NCBI GenBank assembly: GCA_035518775.1 | Contig: DATIXH010000264.1 | Coordinates: 1-28,842 of the forward strand | Origin: JBGPEQ01 sp035518775 | Lineage (GTDB): Bacteria; Pseudomonadota; Alphaproteobacteria; Dongiales; Dongiaceae | Direction of reading: 5' to 3' | DNA length: 28,842 nt | Shown here: positions 7,929-16,013 of the stretch, in pieces | Layout: the number at the start of each line of letters is the position of its first letter | Numbering within the stretch: position 1 is the first letter of the stretch | Program-made: the position numbers and the translations under genes | Notes under the pieces: generated by a model | Seen by the model: the letters and a program-made list of their open reading frames with translations, nothing else | Databases searched by the model: none | What the model was told of the DNA's origin: nothing

Positions 7929-8468
7929 ATGGCGAAGCTCGACATCATCATCGCTCCCGACCCGCGCCTGAAGCTCAAATGCGCGCCGGTGGCCAAGGTC
8001 GATGCGTCCATCCGCAAGCTGATGGACGACATGCTGGAGACCATGTACGCCGCACCAGGCGTGGGGCTGGCGGCGCCGCAGGTGGGCGTAACCAAGCGCA
8101 TCATCGTCGTCGACGCCGCCGCGAAGGGCCAGCCACCGCGGCCCCATTGCATGGCGAATCCGGAGATCGTCTGGGCATCGGACGACGACAACGTGTACAA
8201 CGAGGGTTGCCTGTCGCTCCCCGAGCACTACGCCAACGTCGTGCGGCCGAGGGCGGTGCGGGTGCGCTACCTCGATCACGAGAACGAGGTGCGTGAGCTG
8301 GAGGCCGACGGCCTGCTCGCCACCTGCATCCAGCATGAGATGGATCACCTCGACGGCATCCTGTTCGTCGATCACATCTCCGCCCTCAAGCGCAACATGA
8401 TCCTGCGCAAGCTGTTGAAGGCCAAGCGCTCCGGCGTCTTCGAGCGCGATCGCGAGCACGCCCTCTGA
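7929..8468 (+). CDS. def: Peptide deformylase
   Basis: A 179-residue peptide deformylase, which removes the formyl group from the N-terminal methionine of new proteins. All three family motifs are intact: GVGLAAPQ (44-51), EGCLSLP (92-98, with metal ligand Cys94) and QHEMDHLDG (135-143, metal ligands His136 and His140, catalytic Glu137). Length and the CLSLP form are those of active type 1 enzymes. The ATG at 7929 gives the normal N-terminus; an out-of-frame ATG lies at 7921. It leads the unit def-fmt-truA, in which the next enzyme adds the formyl group that this one removes. It is divergent from rmuC across 140 bp. Confidence 0.97.
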   Translation: MAKLDIIIAPDPRLKLKCAPVAKVDASIRKLMDDMLETMYAAPGVGLAAPQVGVTKRIIVVDAAAKGQPPRPHCMANPEIVWASDDDNVYNEGCLSLPEHYANVVRPRAVRVRYLDHENEVRELEADGLLATCIQHEMDHLDGILFVDHISALKRNMILRKLLKAKRSGVFERDREHAL

Positions 8469-8476
8469 CGCCCGCT

Positions 8477-8495
8477 CGCCCCTTGAGATGGGGCG
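8477..8495. repeat. Small intergenic hairpin between def and fmt
   Basis: CGCCCC (8477-8482) pairs with GGGGCG (8490-8495) around TTGAGAT, and is followed by GAGGGTGAGGG. There is no T-run, so termination is unlikely. The wording resembles the short palindromic filler often found between genes in GC-rich proteobacteria. It may moderate read-through from def to fmt. Confidence 0.35.
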
Positions 8496-8540
8496 GAGGG
8501 TGAGGGCTAATGTGCCGACGCCACTGTCGACGGAACGGCC

Positions 8541-9491
8541 ATGTCCCGCCTGCGCCTCGCCTTCATGGGTACGCCCGACTTTGCCGTCGCGGCGCTCGGC
8601 GCGCTGATCGATGCCGGCCATGAGCTGGCGGCCGTCTATACCCAGCCGCCGCGCGCCGCGGGCCGGGGCCAGCAGGAGCGCCCGTCACCGGTCCACGCCG
8701 CCGCGCTTGCGCGCGGGATTACCGTGCGGACTCCGTCATCGCTGAAGGATCCTGCCGAACAGGCCGCCTTTGCGGCGCTCGCACTCGATGCGGCGGTGGT
8801 CGTGGCCTACGGCTTGTTGTTGCCAGAGGCGATCTTGGCGGCGCCGCGCCTCGGCTGCCTAAACATCCATGCCTCCTTGCTGCCCCGCTGGCGTGGCGCC
8901 GCTCCGATCCAGCGCTGCCTAATGGCCGGCGATGTCGAGACCGGCATCACGATCACGCAAATGGACGAGGGGCTCGATACCGGGCCGATCCTGCTGCAGG
9001 AGCGGCTGCCGATCGGGCCGGATGACGATGCCGGCCGGCTGCATGACAAGCTAGCATCGCTCGGCGCTCGCCTGATTCTGCGGGCGATCGACGGCCTTGC
9101 GGACGGAACGCTGAAGTCGCGGCCGCAGCCGCCGGCCGGCGTCACCTACGCCGCCAAGCTGACGCGCGAGGAGGAGCGGCTCGATTGGCGCCGTCCTGCC
9201 GCCGACCTCGCGCGTCAAGTGCGAGCCCTGAGTCCGCGCCCGGCGGCCTGGTTCGCGATCGGCGGCGATCGCTTCAAGGTGCTCGCAGCGGACCCCGCGA
9301 GAGACGAGCATGCGGCGGCACCCGGCACGTTCCTCGGTGACGGCTTTGTCGTCACCTGCGGCCAAGGGGCCCTGCGGATTCTCCGCCTCCAGCGCTCGGG
9401 AAAGGCCCCGATGGCGGCCGAGGAGTTTCTGCGCGGCTATCGCCTGCCTCATGGCTTGGTCCTGCCTCTGCCGGACGACGCTGCGCCATGA
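8541..9491 (+). CDS. fmt: Methionyl-tRNA formyltransferase
   Basis: A 316-residue enzyme that transfers a formyl group from 10-formyl-tetrahydrofolate to initiator Met-tRNA. The N-terminal catalytic domain contains MGTPDFAV (9-16), the signature CLNIHASLLPRWRGAAPIQR with catalytic Asn108 and His110 and the SLLP loop at 112-115, and the catalytic Asp146 in MDEGLDTGPI. The C-terminal OB-like tRNA-binding domain begins near residue 205 (ARQVRALSPRPAAWF) and runs to the end. Length is normal. Its stop overlaps the truA start by 4 bp (ATGA), indicating translational coupling; def is 72 bp upstream. Confidence 0.97.
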   Translation: MSRLRLAFMGTPDFAVAALGALIDAGHELAAVYTQPPRAAGRGQQERPSPVHAAALARGITVRTPSSLKDPAEQAAFAALALDAAVVVAYGLLLPEAILAAPRLGCLNIHASLLPRWRGAAPIQRCLMAGDVETGITITQMDEGLDTGPILLQERLPIGPDDDAGRLHDKLASLGARLILRAIDGLADGTLKSRPQPPAGVTYAAKLTREEERLDWRRPAADLARQVRALSPRPAAWFAIGGDRFKVLAADPARDEHAAAPGTFLGDGFVVTCGQGALRILRLQRSGKAPMAAEEFLRGYRLPHGLVLPLPDDAAP

Positions 9492-10225
9492 CGCGATACA
9501 AATTGACGGTGGAGTATGACGGCGGCGGTTTCGTCGGATGGCAGCGCCAGGACAACGGACCTTCGGTGCAACAGGCGCTCGAAGAGGCGATTCACCGGTT
9601 CTGCGGCGAGAGCGTCGACTGCTTTGCTGCCGGCCGCACCGACGCCGGCGTGCACGCGCTCGGCCAATCGGTTCATTTCGATCTCGCGCGCGAGGCCTCT
9701 GCCGATACCGTCCGTGATGCCCTGAACTTCCACTTGAAGCCGGCGGCTGTTTCCGTGCTGAAGGCAGCGGTTGTCGGGGCCGATTTCCACGCCCGCTTTT
9801 CGGCCAAGGCACGGCTCTATCTTTATCGGATCGTCAACCGGCGGGCGCCGCTTGCGATCGAGCGTGGGCGCGCCTGGCTGGTGTGGGCGCCGCTCGATGC
9901 CGGCGCCATGCATGAGGCGGCCCAGCTGCTGGTCGGCCATCACGACTTCTCGAGCTTTCGCGCCAGCCTTTGCCAGGCCGACTCGCCGATGAAGACCCTT
10001 GATGTGCTGGATGTGACGCGCGTCGATACGGAGGTGCGGGTCGCTGCCCGTGCCCGCTCATTTCTGCATCATCAGGTGCGGAACGTGGTCGGCACGCTGA
10101 AGCTGGTCGGCGAAGGCAAATGGACCAAAGAGGACGTCGCCCGCGCCCTCGCTGCCCGCGACCGTTCCGCTGCCGGTCCGACGGCGCCGGCCGAGGGGCT
10201 CTATCTGACGGACGTGTGGTATTGA
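9488..10225 (+). CDS. truA: tRNA pseudouridine(38-40) synthase TruA
   Basis: A 245-residue pseudouridine synthase acting on positions 38-40 of the tRNA anticodon arm. The catalytic motif AAGRTDAGVHALGQ (47-60) holds the nucleophile Asp52. Further hallmarks are the opening LTVEYDGGGFVGWQRQ (6-21), FHARFSAKARLYLYRI (about 98-113) and the C-terminal FLHHQVRNVVGTL. The start overlaps the fmt stop by 4 bp. It is the last gene of the def-fmt-truA unit and ends 6 bp before the convergent membrane-protein gene, with no terminator visible in the gap. Confidence 0.97.
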   Translation: MTRYKLTVEYDGGGFVGWQRQDNGPSVQQALEEAIHRFCGESVDCFAAGRTDAGVHALGQSVHFDLAREASADTVRDALNFHLKPAAVSVLKAAVVGADFHARFSAKARLYLYRIVNRRAPLAIERGRAWLVWAPLDAGAMHEAAQLLVGHHDFSSFRASLCQADSPMKTLDVLDVTRVDTEVRVAARARSFLHHQVRNVVGTLKLVGEGKWTKEDVARALAARDRSAAGPTAPAEGLYLTDVWY

Positions 10226-10231
10226 TGAGAC

Positions 10232-10813
10232 TCAGCCGACAGCGGGGCTCAGCATCTCGCGGTGAACGAACGCCAGCACCCGCGTCAGCGCGAAGCTCAT
10301 GAAGGCCATGCCGACTGCGCTGAATGCATCGATCCTCAGGGCAGTGCGCGCGATGAACCAGAGATAGATCAGAAAAAGGAAGAAGACGATCCGATAGAGG
10401 CTGGCGCTGGTGTCCGCCGTCGTGATCCCCATCAGGGTCGGGAGCCAGCTGAGCAGCTCGGCCGCCACGATCAGGATCTGCGACCAGTTGTACACGACGA
10501 TATAGCCGGGATATTCGGCCTCGCGGCCGATCAGCCGGCAGACCTCGTAGGCCGCCAGCGGGTAGAGCAGCCAGCTCACGATGTAAGCCAGGATTTCGAC
10601 CATCATGATGTGCTGCCAGCCAACGCTCGGCTTGATCGCCGCGAGATCGAGCGGGATGATGATGGCGTAGATGGGCGCGACCAGGAAGGCGACCCGAAAC
10701 GATCGCCAGAAACCCTCGATCGAACGATCGAAGTAGGTCAGGCCGTCGACGTCGAACTGGATGAGGCGCCGGAGGCCGCGCAGCACGTAGACGAACTCGA
10801 CGATCGTCGGCAT
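10232..10813 (-). CDS. Small integral membrane protein, function unknown
   Basis: A 193-residue protein with about five hydrophobic segments (roughly 40-56, 68-90, 108-126, 138-155 and 160-180) and a short cytoplasmic-type start MPTIVEFVYVLRGLRRLIQF. The loop RLIGREAEYPGYIVVYNW (about 96-113) is the most distinctive soluble part. The overall arrangement recalls YIP1-like or DUF-type alphaproteobacterial membrane proteins, but no catalytic or transport motif was recognised. Its ATG shares one base with the dapE stop (TGATG), so it is translated by reinitiation after dapE. That is the only functional clue. It ends 6 bp from truA. Confidence 0.8.
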   Translation of the reverse strand: MPTIVEFVYVLRGLRRLIQFDVDGLTYFDRSIEGFWRSFRVAFLVAPIYAIIIPLDLAAIKPSVGWQHIMMVEILAYIVSWLLYPLAAYEVCRLIGREAEYPGYIVVYNWSQILIVAAELLSWLPTLMGITTADTSASLYRIVFFLFLIYLWFIARTALRIDAFSAVGMAFMSFALTRVLAFVHREMLSPAVG

Positions 10814-11979
10814 CAGCGTGACCCGTCGGCAAAGTAGCCCGCGAGCACCTCCGCGTAGACGTCGCTCAGGGCCCGAATATCGGCAACGGGCACGCGCTCG
10901 TCCACCTTGTGCATGGTGGCGCCGGCCAGCCCGAACTCGACCACCGGGCAGACGTCCTTGATGAACCGGGCGTCGGAGGTGCCGCCCGTGGTGCTCAGCT
11001 GCGGCTTCTCCCGCAGGACCCGCTCGACAGCCGTCGCGAGCAGATCGGAGAGCGGTCCCGGCGGGGTCAGGAACGACTCGCCGCTCACCTGGACGTTGAG
11101 GTCATAGCTGCCGCCGACGGCGTCGAATTCGTCGCGCAGCCAGCGTTCCAGGCTGCCGCCGCTGTGCCGGTCGTTGAAGCGGATGTTGAAGCAGGCGCGC
11201 GCCTCCGCGGGTATCACGTTGCTGGCGGGGTTGCCGACGTCGATCGTGGAGAGCTGGAGCGTCGAGGGCTGGAAGTGCGCCGTACCCTGATCGAGCGGCC
11301 GCTCGGTGATGCGTGTCAGCATCCTGAGCAGACGATGGATGGGGTTGTCGGCCAGTTGCGGGTAGGCGGTGTGGCCCTGGATACCGCGCACGGTCAGGCG
11401 TCCGGTCAGGCTGCCGCGCCGCCCGATCTTGATCATCTCGCCGAGCCGCGTCGGGTTGGTGGGTTCGCCGACGATGCAGGCGTCGAGTCGCTCGCCGCGG
11501 GCCCGCAGCCATTCCAGCACCGGCTTGGTGCCGTTGATGGCCGGCCCTTCCTCGTCGCCGGTGATCAGCAGGCTGATGGCGCCGGGGAGGCTGCCGCGGC
11601 AGCGCGCGATGAACCGTGCCGCCGCCGCGACAAAGGCGGCGATGGCCCCTTTCATGTCGGCGGCGCCGCGGCCGATCAGCTGGCCATCCCGCAACTCTGC
11701 GCCGAACGGATCGGCCGACCACGCGGCCGTGTCGCCGACGGGAACGACGTCCGTGTGTCCGGCGAAGCAGAAGTTGCGGGCATCGTCGCGGCCGATGCGG
11801 GCATAGAGATTGTCGACGTCCGGCGTATCGGGCGCGCTGAACTTCAGGCGATGACAGATGAAGCCGAGCCTTTCAAGCGCGCTTTGGAGCACATCAAGGG
11901 CGCCGGCATCCGCCGGCGTCACGCTCGGGCAGCGAATCAGATCGCGAGTCAGTTCGACCGGATCGATATAGGGGATCAC
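10813..11979 (-). CDS. dapE: Succinyl-diaminopimelate desuccinylase
   Basis: A 388-residue M20-family metallohydrolase that cleaves N-succinyl-LL-diaminopimelate in lysine and peptidoglycan-precursor synthesis. The dinuclear zinc site is complete: His75 and Asp77 in FAGHTDVVPVGD, Asp108 in GRGAADMKG, catalytic Glu143 and ligand Glu144 in TGDEEGPA, Glu172 in VGEPT, and His357 in GATMHKVDERV. GGTSDARF (332-339) is also typical. The start is GTG 11979, which gives the family N-terminus (VELTRDLIRCPSVTP at 8-22); the ribosome-binding site is weak, so coupling to dapD 16 bp upstream is likely. The adjacent gene supplies the succinylated branch, and both enzymes belong to the same pathway. Confidence 0.96.
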   Translation of the reverse strand: MIPYIDPVELTRDLIRCPSVTPADAGALDVLQSALERLGFICHRLKFSAPDTPDVDNLYARIGRDDARNFCFAGHTDVVPVGDTAAWSADPFGAELRDGQLIGRGAADMKGAIAAFVAAAARFIARCRGSLPGAISLLITGDEEGPAINGTKPVLEWLRARGERLDACIVGEPTNPTRLGEMIKIGRRGSLTGRLTVRGIQGHTAYPQLADNPIHRLLRMLTRITERPLDQGTAHFQPSTLQLSTIDVGNPASNVIPAEARACFNIRFNDRHSGGSLERWLRDEFDAVGGSYDLNVQVSGESFLTPPGPLSDLLATAVERVLREKPQLSTTGGTSDARFIKDVCPVVEFGLAGATMHKVDERVPVADIRALSDVYAEVLAGYFADGSR

Positions 11980-11995
11980 GGGCCTGTCCGCGCGG

Positions 11996-12853
11996 TCAAT
12001 CCCGCAACAGCTCGTTGATCGAGGTCTTGGCCCGGGTCTTCTCGTCGACCCGCTTGACGATGACGGCGCAATAGAGGCCGGGTCCGGGACTGCCGTCCGG
12101 CAGCGGTTTGCCCGGGAGCGTGCCGGAGACGACCACGGAATAGGCCGGCACGCGGCCGTAATGCACCTGCCCGGTCGCCCGGTCGATGATCTTGGTGGAG
12201 GCGCCGAGATAGACTCCCATGGAGAGCACCGAGCCCTCTTCGACGAGCACGCCCTCGGCCACCTCGGCGCGCGCGCCGATGAAGCAGTTGTCCTCGATCA
12301 CCACGGGGCCGGCCTGCAGCGGCTCCAGCACCCCGCCGATACCGGCACCGCCGGAGATGTGGCAGTTCTTGCCGATCTGGGCGCAGGAGCCCACGGTCGC
12401 CCAGGTGTCGATCATGGTGCCGCTGTCGACCCGCGCCCCGACATTGACGAAGGAGGGCATGAGCACGACGTTCGGCGCGATAAAGGCGGACCGACGCACG
12501 ACGCAGTTGGGCACGGCGCGGAAGCCGGCGGCCTTGAATCGATTGGCGCCCCAGCCGGCAAACTTCGACGGCACCTTGTCGTACCAGGCAGCCTCCCCGG
12601 CACCCTCGAAGCGCCCGCCGCCGGGAATGGGGGCGGAGTCGCTCAGGCGGAAGGACAGCAAGACCGCCTTCTTCAGCCACTGTTGCGTCTGCCATTGGCC
12701 CCCTTCCTTCGCGGCCACGCGCAATTCGCCCTTGTCCAGCCTGTCGAGGGCCGCCTCGACGGCGTCGCGTACCTCGCCCTTGGTAGCGACGCCGACAGTA
12801 TCGCGCTTCTCCCAGGCGGCATCGATGACCGCCTGCAGCTGCTCCGTGTTCAT
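11996..12853 (-). CDS. dapD: 2,3,4,5-tetrahydropyridine-2,6-dicarboxylate N-succinyltransferase
   Basis: A 285-residue left-handed beta-helix acyltransferase that succinylates tetrahydrodipicolinate using succinyl-CoA. The N-terminal helical domain (1-100) is followed by hexapeptide repeats from about RRSAFIAPNVVLMPSFVNVG onward. The family signatures VDSGTMIDTWATVGSCAQIG and the GGAGIGGVLEPLQ loop are present. The ATG at 12853 is chosen because MNTEQLQAVIDAAWE matches the family start; the frame is open further upstream but that part is arginine-rich and not family-like. A 104-bp gap separates it from the HAD gene and contains a TTGACA (minus strand, 12922-12917) without a clear -10, so an internal promoter is possible. 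dapE follows 16 bp downstream. Confidence 0.96.
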   Translation of the reverse strand: MNTEQLQAVIDAAWEKRDTVGVATKGEVRDAVEAALDRLDKGELRVAAKEGGQWQTQQWLKKAVLLSFRLSDSAPIPGGGRFEGAGEAAWYDKVPSKFAGWGANRFKAAGFRAVPNCVVRRSAFIAPNVVLMPSFVNVGARVDSGTMIDTWATVGSCAQIGKNCHISGGAGIGGVLEPLQAGPVVIEDNCFIGARAEVAEGVLVEEGSVLSMGVYLGASTKIIDRATGQVHYGRVPAYSVVVSGTLPGKPLPDGSPGPGLYCAVIVKRVDEKTRAKTSINELLRD

Positions 12854-12957
12854 GGATTTGTTCCGGTGATCGAAGGCCCTATCGCCGGGCCGAACATGCG
12901 GCAGGCGGGCCGGAGGTGTCAACGTCGCCGACCGCCGGCCACGAAAGATCCTGGACG

Positions 12958-13617
12958 TCAGCCCGCCGTTACGTCGGTCAGCCAGGCGACGAGATCGTCG
13001 GTCATGTGATGGACATGAGCGGCGTCCGCGCCATCCTGAGCCCATTCCGCGGCGTGACGGACAAGCACCGTGGCCATCCCCATCTCATGGGCCGGCAGCA
13101 GGTTCTTGGCGATATCCTCGACCATGACAGCGCTCCTGGGATCGATCCAGTGGCGCCGCACCAGGATGTCGTAGACGAAGGGCTCCGGCTTCGGGAAGTA
13201 GTCGGCGGCGACGATATCGAAGACGGCGTCGAAGCGGTGGCTGATGCCGAGACGGGCCATCACGTTCTCGGCGTGCTTCTCCGAGCCGTTCGTGAACACG
13301 ATCTTGCGCCCCGGCAGGCGGCCGAGCGCCTGCTCCAGCGCCGGGCTCGGCTGCACCGGCGTCACGTCGACCGCATGGACGAACTCGAGGAAGCTGCGCG
13401 GATCGACCTCGTGGTGGATCATCAGCCCACGCAGGCTGGTGCCATAGTCGCGAAAGTACTGCTTCTGGATCCGAAAGGCCTCGTCGGGATCGACGTTGAG
13501 CAGGCGGGCGATGAACTCTCCGATGTGCTTGTCCACTTGCGCAAACAGGTTGCAGGACGCCGGGTAGAGCGTGTTGTCGAGATCGAAGATCCACGTCTCG
13601 GCGTGCCGCAAGGCCAT
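12958..13617 (-). CDS. HAD-family pyrimidine 5'-nucleotidase-like phosphatase
   Basis: A 219-residue HAD hydrolase of the SDT1/pyrimidine 5'-nucleotidase group. Motif I is FDLDNTLYP (11-19; nucleophile Asp12, acid/base Asp14), motif II Thr109 in VFTNGSEKH, motif III Lys143 in FPKPEP, and motif IV Glu167-Asp168 in MVEDIAKNL. A helical cap (about 20-95) fits subclass IA. The likely reaction is dephosphorylation of pyrimidine nucleoside monophosphates; the true substrate may differ. The ATG at 13617 has AAGG 5 bp upstream and is preferred over a TTG at 13656 that lies inside argB. This HAD gene between argB and dapD is a recurrent alphaproteobacterial arrangement. Confidence 0.88.
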   Translation of the reverse strand: MALRHAETWIFDLDNTLYPASCNLFAQVDKHIGEFIARLLNVDPDEAFRIQKQYFRDYGTSLRGLMIHHEVDPRSFLEFVHAVDVTPVQPSPALEQALGRLPGRKIVFTNGSEKHAENVMARLGISHRFDAVFDIVAADYFPKPEPFVYDILVRRHWIDPRSAVMVEDIAKNLLPAHEMGMATVLVRHAAEWAQDGADAAHVHHMTDDLVAWLTDVTAG

Positions 13618-13639
13618 CGGACCTTTTCGCGCCAATCTC

Positions 13640-14530
13640 TCACCCGCGGCTGACAAACGTACCGACGCCTCGTTCGGTGAAGATCTCGAGCAGGAGAGAG
13701 TGGGGCACGCGGCCGTCGAGGATGACCGCGCCCTCGACCCCGGCCTCGACCGCTTCGATGCAGGTTTCGAGCTTTGGAATCATGCCGCCGGAGATCGTGC
13801 CGTCGCCCATCAGCGCCTTCACCTGCGAGACCGTCAGGTTCTCCAGCAGCTTGCCTTCCTTGTCGAGTACGCCCGGCACGTCCGTCAGCAGCAGCAGGCG
13901 CGCCGCACCCACCGCGGCGGCGATGGCGCCGGCGGCCGTGTCGGCGTTGATGTTGTAGGCCTCGCCGCCCTCGCCGGCGCTCACCGGCGCGATCACGGGG
14001 ATCATGCCACCTTGGGCCAGCGTCTTCAGGACATGCGGATCGACCGTCTTGGGATCGCCGACGAAGCCGAGGTCGATCTCCTCGCCGTTCTTCTGCATCT
14101 TCTGCTTGGTGGCGATGAGCAGGTTGGCGTCGCGCCCGGAGAGCCCGACGGCCTTGCCGCCGGCGGCATTGATGGCGCTGACGATATGCTTATTCGTGCT
14201 GCCGGCCAGAACCATCTCCACGACCTCCATTGTGGCCGCGTCGGTGACGCGCAGGCCGTCGATGAAATGGCTCTTGATCTGGAGGCGATCGAGCATCTGA
14301 TTGATCTGAGGACCGCCGCCATGGACGACGATCGGATTGATGCCGACCTGGCGCAGCAGCACGATATCCTGCGCGAACACGCCGGCCAGTTCCTTGTTCA
14401 CCATGGCATTGCCGCCATACTTGACCACGAAGGTCTTGCCGGAATAGCGGCGCATGTATGGCAAGGCCTCGGTCAGCGTGCGGGCGGCGCGCAGCCAGTG
14501 CTTGGTCTCGGTGTAGTCGATCTGCGTCAT
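13640..14530 (-). CDS. argB: Acetylglutamate kinase
   Basis: A 296-residue amino-acid kinase that phosphorylates N-acetylglutamate, the second step of arginine synthesis. Motifs are VVKYGGNAM (35-43), VVHGGGPQI (68-76), FIDGLRVTD (89-97), the substrate loop NINADTAAGAIAAAVGA and the nucleotide-binding LLLTDVPGV. The N-terminal helix (HWLRAARTLTEALPYM) before the kinase core is the one that makes arginine-sensitive hexamers in this family, so feedback inhibition by arginine is likely. ATG 14530 follows the engB stop by 31 bp; an upstream extension of the frame lies inside engB and is not family-like. The HAD gene begins 22 bp downstream. Confidence 0.96.
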   Translation of the reverse strand: MTQIDYTETKHWLRAARTLTEALPYMRRYSGKTFVVKYGGNAMVNKELAGVFAQDIVLLRQVGINPIVVHGGGPQINQMLDRLQIKSHFIDGLRVTDAATMEVVEMVLAGSTNKHIVSAINAAGGKAVGLSGRDANLLIATKQKMQKNGEEIDLGFVGDPKTVDPHVLKTLAQGGMIPVIAPVSAGEGGEAYNINADTAAGAIAAAVGAARLLLLTDVPGVLDKEGKLLENLTVSQVKALMGDGTISGGMIPKLETCIEAVEAGVEGAVILDGRVPHSLLLEIFTERGVGTFVSRG

Positions 14531-14561
14531 GGCTCGGTCGGGAGGTTGCGGCGGGCGCAAT

Positions 14562-15212
14562 CTAGTCGAATTGGCCTGGCGCTGCCAGCGCCGCCAACGC
14601 GGCGCGCAGATCCGGAATACCGGTCCCGGCATGGGCGCTGGTGACGATGAGGTCGGGATGGGCGGCGACGTGCTCTGCCAGCTCGGCGGCGAGCGCGGCG
14701 ATCCGTTCTTCGAGCTGCGTCGGTTTCACCTTGTCGCACTTCGTGAGCACGACCTGATAGGAAACCGCCGCTGCGTCCAGGCGGTCCATGAATCCGCGAT
14801 CGACGGCCATGGCGCCGTGCCGGGCGTCGATCAGCAGGCAGACACGCCGCAAGCTGGGCCGGCCGCGCAGATAGCGTTCGATCAGACCGCTCCAATCCCT
14901 GATCTTGCTCTTGGCCGCGCGGGCGAAGCCGAAGCCCGGCATATCCACCAGCACGAGACGGCCGGCGAGATCGAAGAAGTTCAGCTGCTGTGTCCGCCCG
15001 GGTGTATGCGAGACCCGCGCCAGCGTCGTCCGGCCGGTGAGGGCGTTGACCAGGCTCGACTTACCGACATTGGACCGGCCGGCGAAGGCCACCTCCGGCA
15101 GGCCGATCGGCGGCAGCGCCTCGATGCGATCGGCGCCGGCGATGAACCGGCACTCCTGCGCGAACAGGCGCCGGCCGGCTTCGGCCGCCATCTCCTCTTC
15201 AGGTGCGCTCAT
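14562..15212 (-). CDS. engB: Ribosome biogenesis GTP-binding protein EngB (YihA/YsxC)
   Basis: A 216-residue TRAFAC-class GTPase needed for large ribosomal subunit assembly. The G motifs are intact: G1 GRSNVGKS (45-52), a G2 threonine in the RTQQLNFF segment (73-80), G3 DMPGFG (90-95) and G4 TKCD (157-160). The family's switch region (FARAAKSKIRDW) is also present. ATG 15212 overlaps the stop of the upstream ABC-2 permease gene by 4 bp (ATGA). In many alphaproteobacteria the gene before engB is yidC; here that place is taken by two ABC-2 permeases, while the downstream argB-dapD order is conserved. Confidence 0.96.
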   Translation of the reverse strand: MSAPEEEMAAEAGRRLFAQECRFIAGADRIEALPPIGLPEVAFAGRSNVGKSSLVNALTGRTTLARVSHTPGRTQQLNFFDLAGRLVLVDMPGFGFARAAKSKIRDWSGLIERYLRGRPSLRRVCLLIDARHGAMAVDRGFMDRLDAAAVSYQVVLTKCDKVKPTQLEERIAALAAELAEHVAAHPDLIVTSAHAGTGIPDLRAALAALAAPGQFD

Positions 15213-16003
15213 GGCTTGAGCTTGTAGCCGATGCGGAACAGGCGCCGGGCACAGACGCCGAGTCCCAGGACGACCAGGGCGACCACGACCATCCCGACGA
15301 GCGGAGGGCTCTCGGCATGGCCGGTGCTGGCGGCACGGAAACCGTCGATGACATAGAAGACGGGGTTGACGCGCGCCACGCTCTCGGCCAGCGCCGGCAG
15401 CGACGCGACCGAATAGAACGTCCCCGAGAGATACCCGAAGGGGATGACGATGAACGTCAGGGCGGCGGAGTGGTGGTCCCAGCGCTCGGCCCACAGGCCG
15501 ACGAGAATGCCGAGCAGGCCATGCATGAACGCGCCGCCGGCCGCGAAGAACAGCAGCAGCGGCAATGACGCGATCGGCAGCGGCACGACCAGCAGCATCG
15601 GCAGCGCGACTGCCGCTCCCGTGAGCAGGCCCGTTGCGGCCGAGCTACAGGCGTACCCGATCGTCAGCTCCGTCGGGGTCAGCGGCGCCATCAGGGTATC
15701 CGCGATCATGCCCTCCATCTTGTCGAACAGGAGAGACTCGGAGGAGGTCGAGTAGGCGGTCTCGCAGACGGCGAAGATGACGAGGCCCGGAACGAGGAAC
15801 TGCAGGAAGGTGAGATCGCCGACATAGGCGCCGCTGCCGCGGGCGACCGCGAAGATGGCAAGAAACAGCAGGTTGGACACGACCGGCCCGAGAACGCTGT
15901 AGCGAAAACTCTTGTAGGCGCGGTGCAGGTCCTTGAGGCACAGCGCCCACAGGCCGCGCCAGTTCACCGCGCCGTAGCGCCGGGGCATCGCGGGCGCTGC
16001 CAT
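15209..16003 (-). CDS. ABC-2 type transporter permease, copy 2
   Basis: A 264-residue membrane protein with about six helices and the ABC-2 membrane domain across nearly its full length. Its N-terminus (GLWALCLKDLHRAYKSFRYS) contains the amphipathic coupling-helix type segment. The C-terminal LSGTFYSVASLPALAESV and NPVFYVIDGFR motifs are those of polysaccharide or drug export permeases (NodJ/DrrB/KpsM type). It is clearly paralogous to the gene just upstream, which ends 10 bp before its ATG. The substrate is unknown. No ATP-binding subunit is encoded nearby. It overlaps engB by 4 bp, so it is translated in the same operon as essential genes. Confidence 0.9.
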   Translation of the reverse strand: MAAPAMPRRYGAVNWRGLWALCLKDLHRAYKSFRYSVLGPVVSNLLFLAIFAVARGSGAYVGDLTFLQFLVPGLVIFAVCETAYSTSSESLLFDKMEGMIADTLMAPLTPTELTIGYACSSAATGLLTGAAVALPMLLVVPLPIASLPLLLFFAAGGAFMHGLLGILVGLWAERWDHHSAALTFIVIPFGYLSGTFYSVASLPALAESVARVNPVFYVIDGFRAASTGHAESPPLVGMVVVALVVLGLGVCARRLFRIGYKLKP

Positions 16004-16013
16004 CGGATCCGGC

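Noticed and set aside
14531..14632. Longer start for argB
   Set aside because: It overlaps engB, has an arginine-rich composition, and the family N-terminus begins at ATG 14530.
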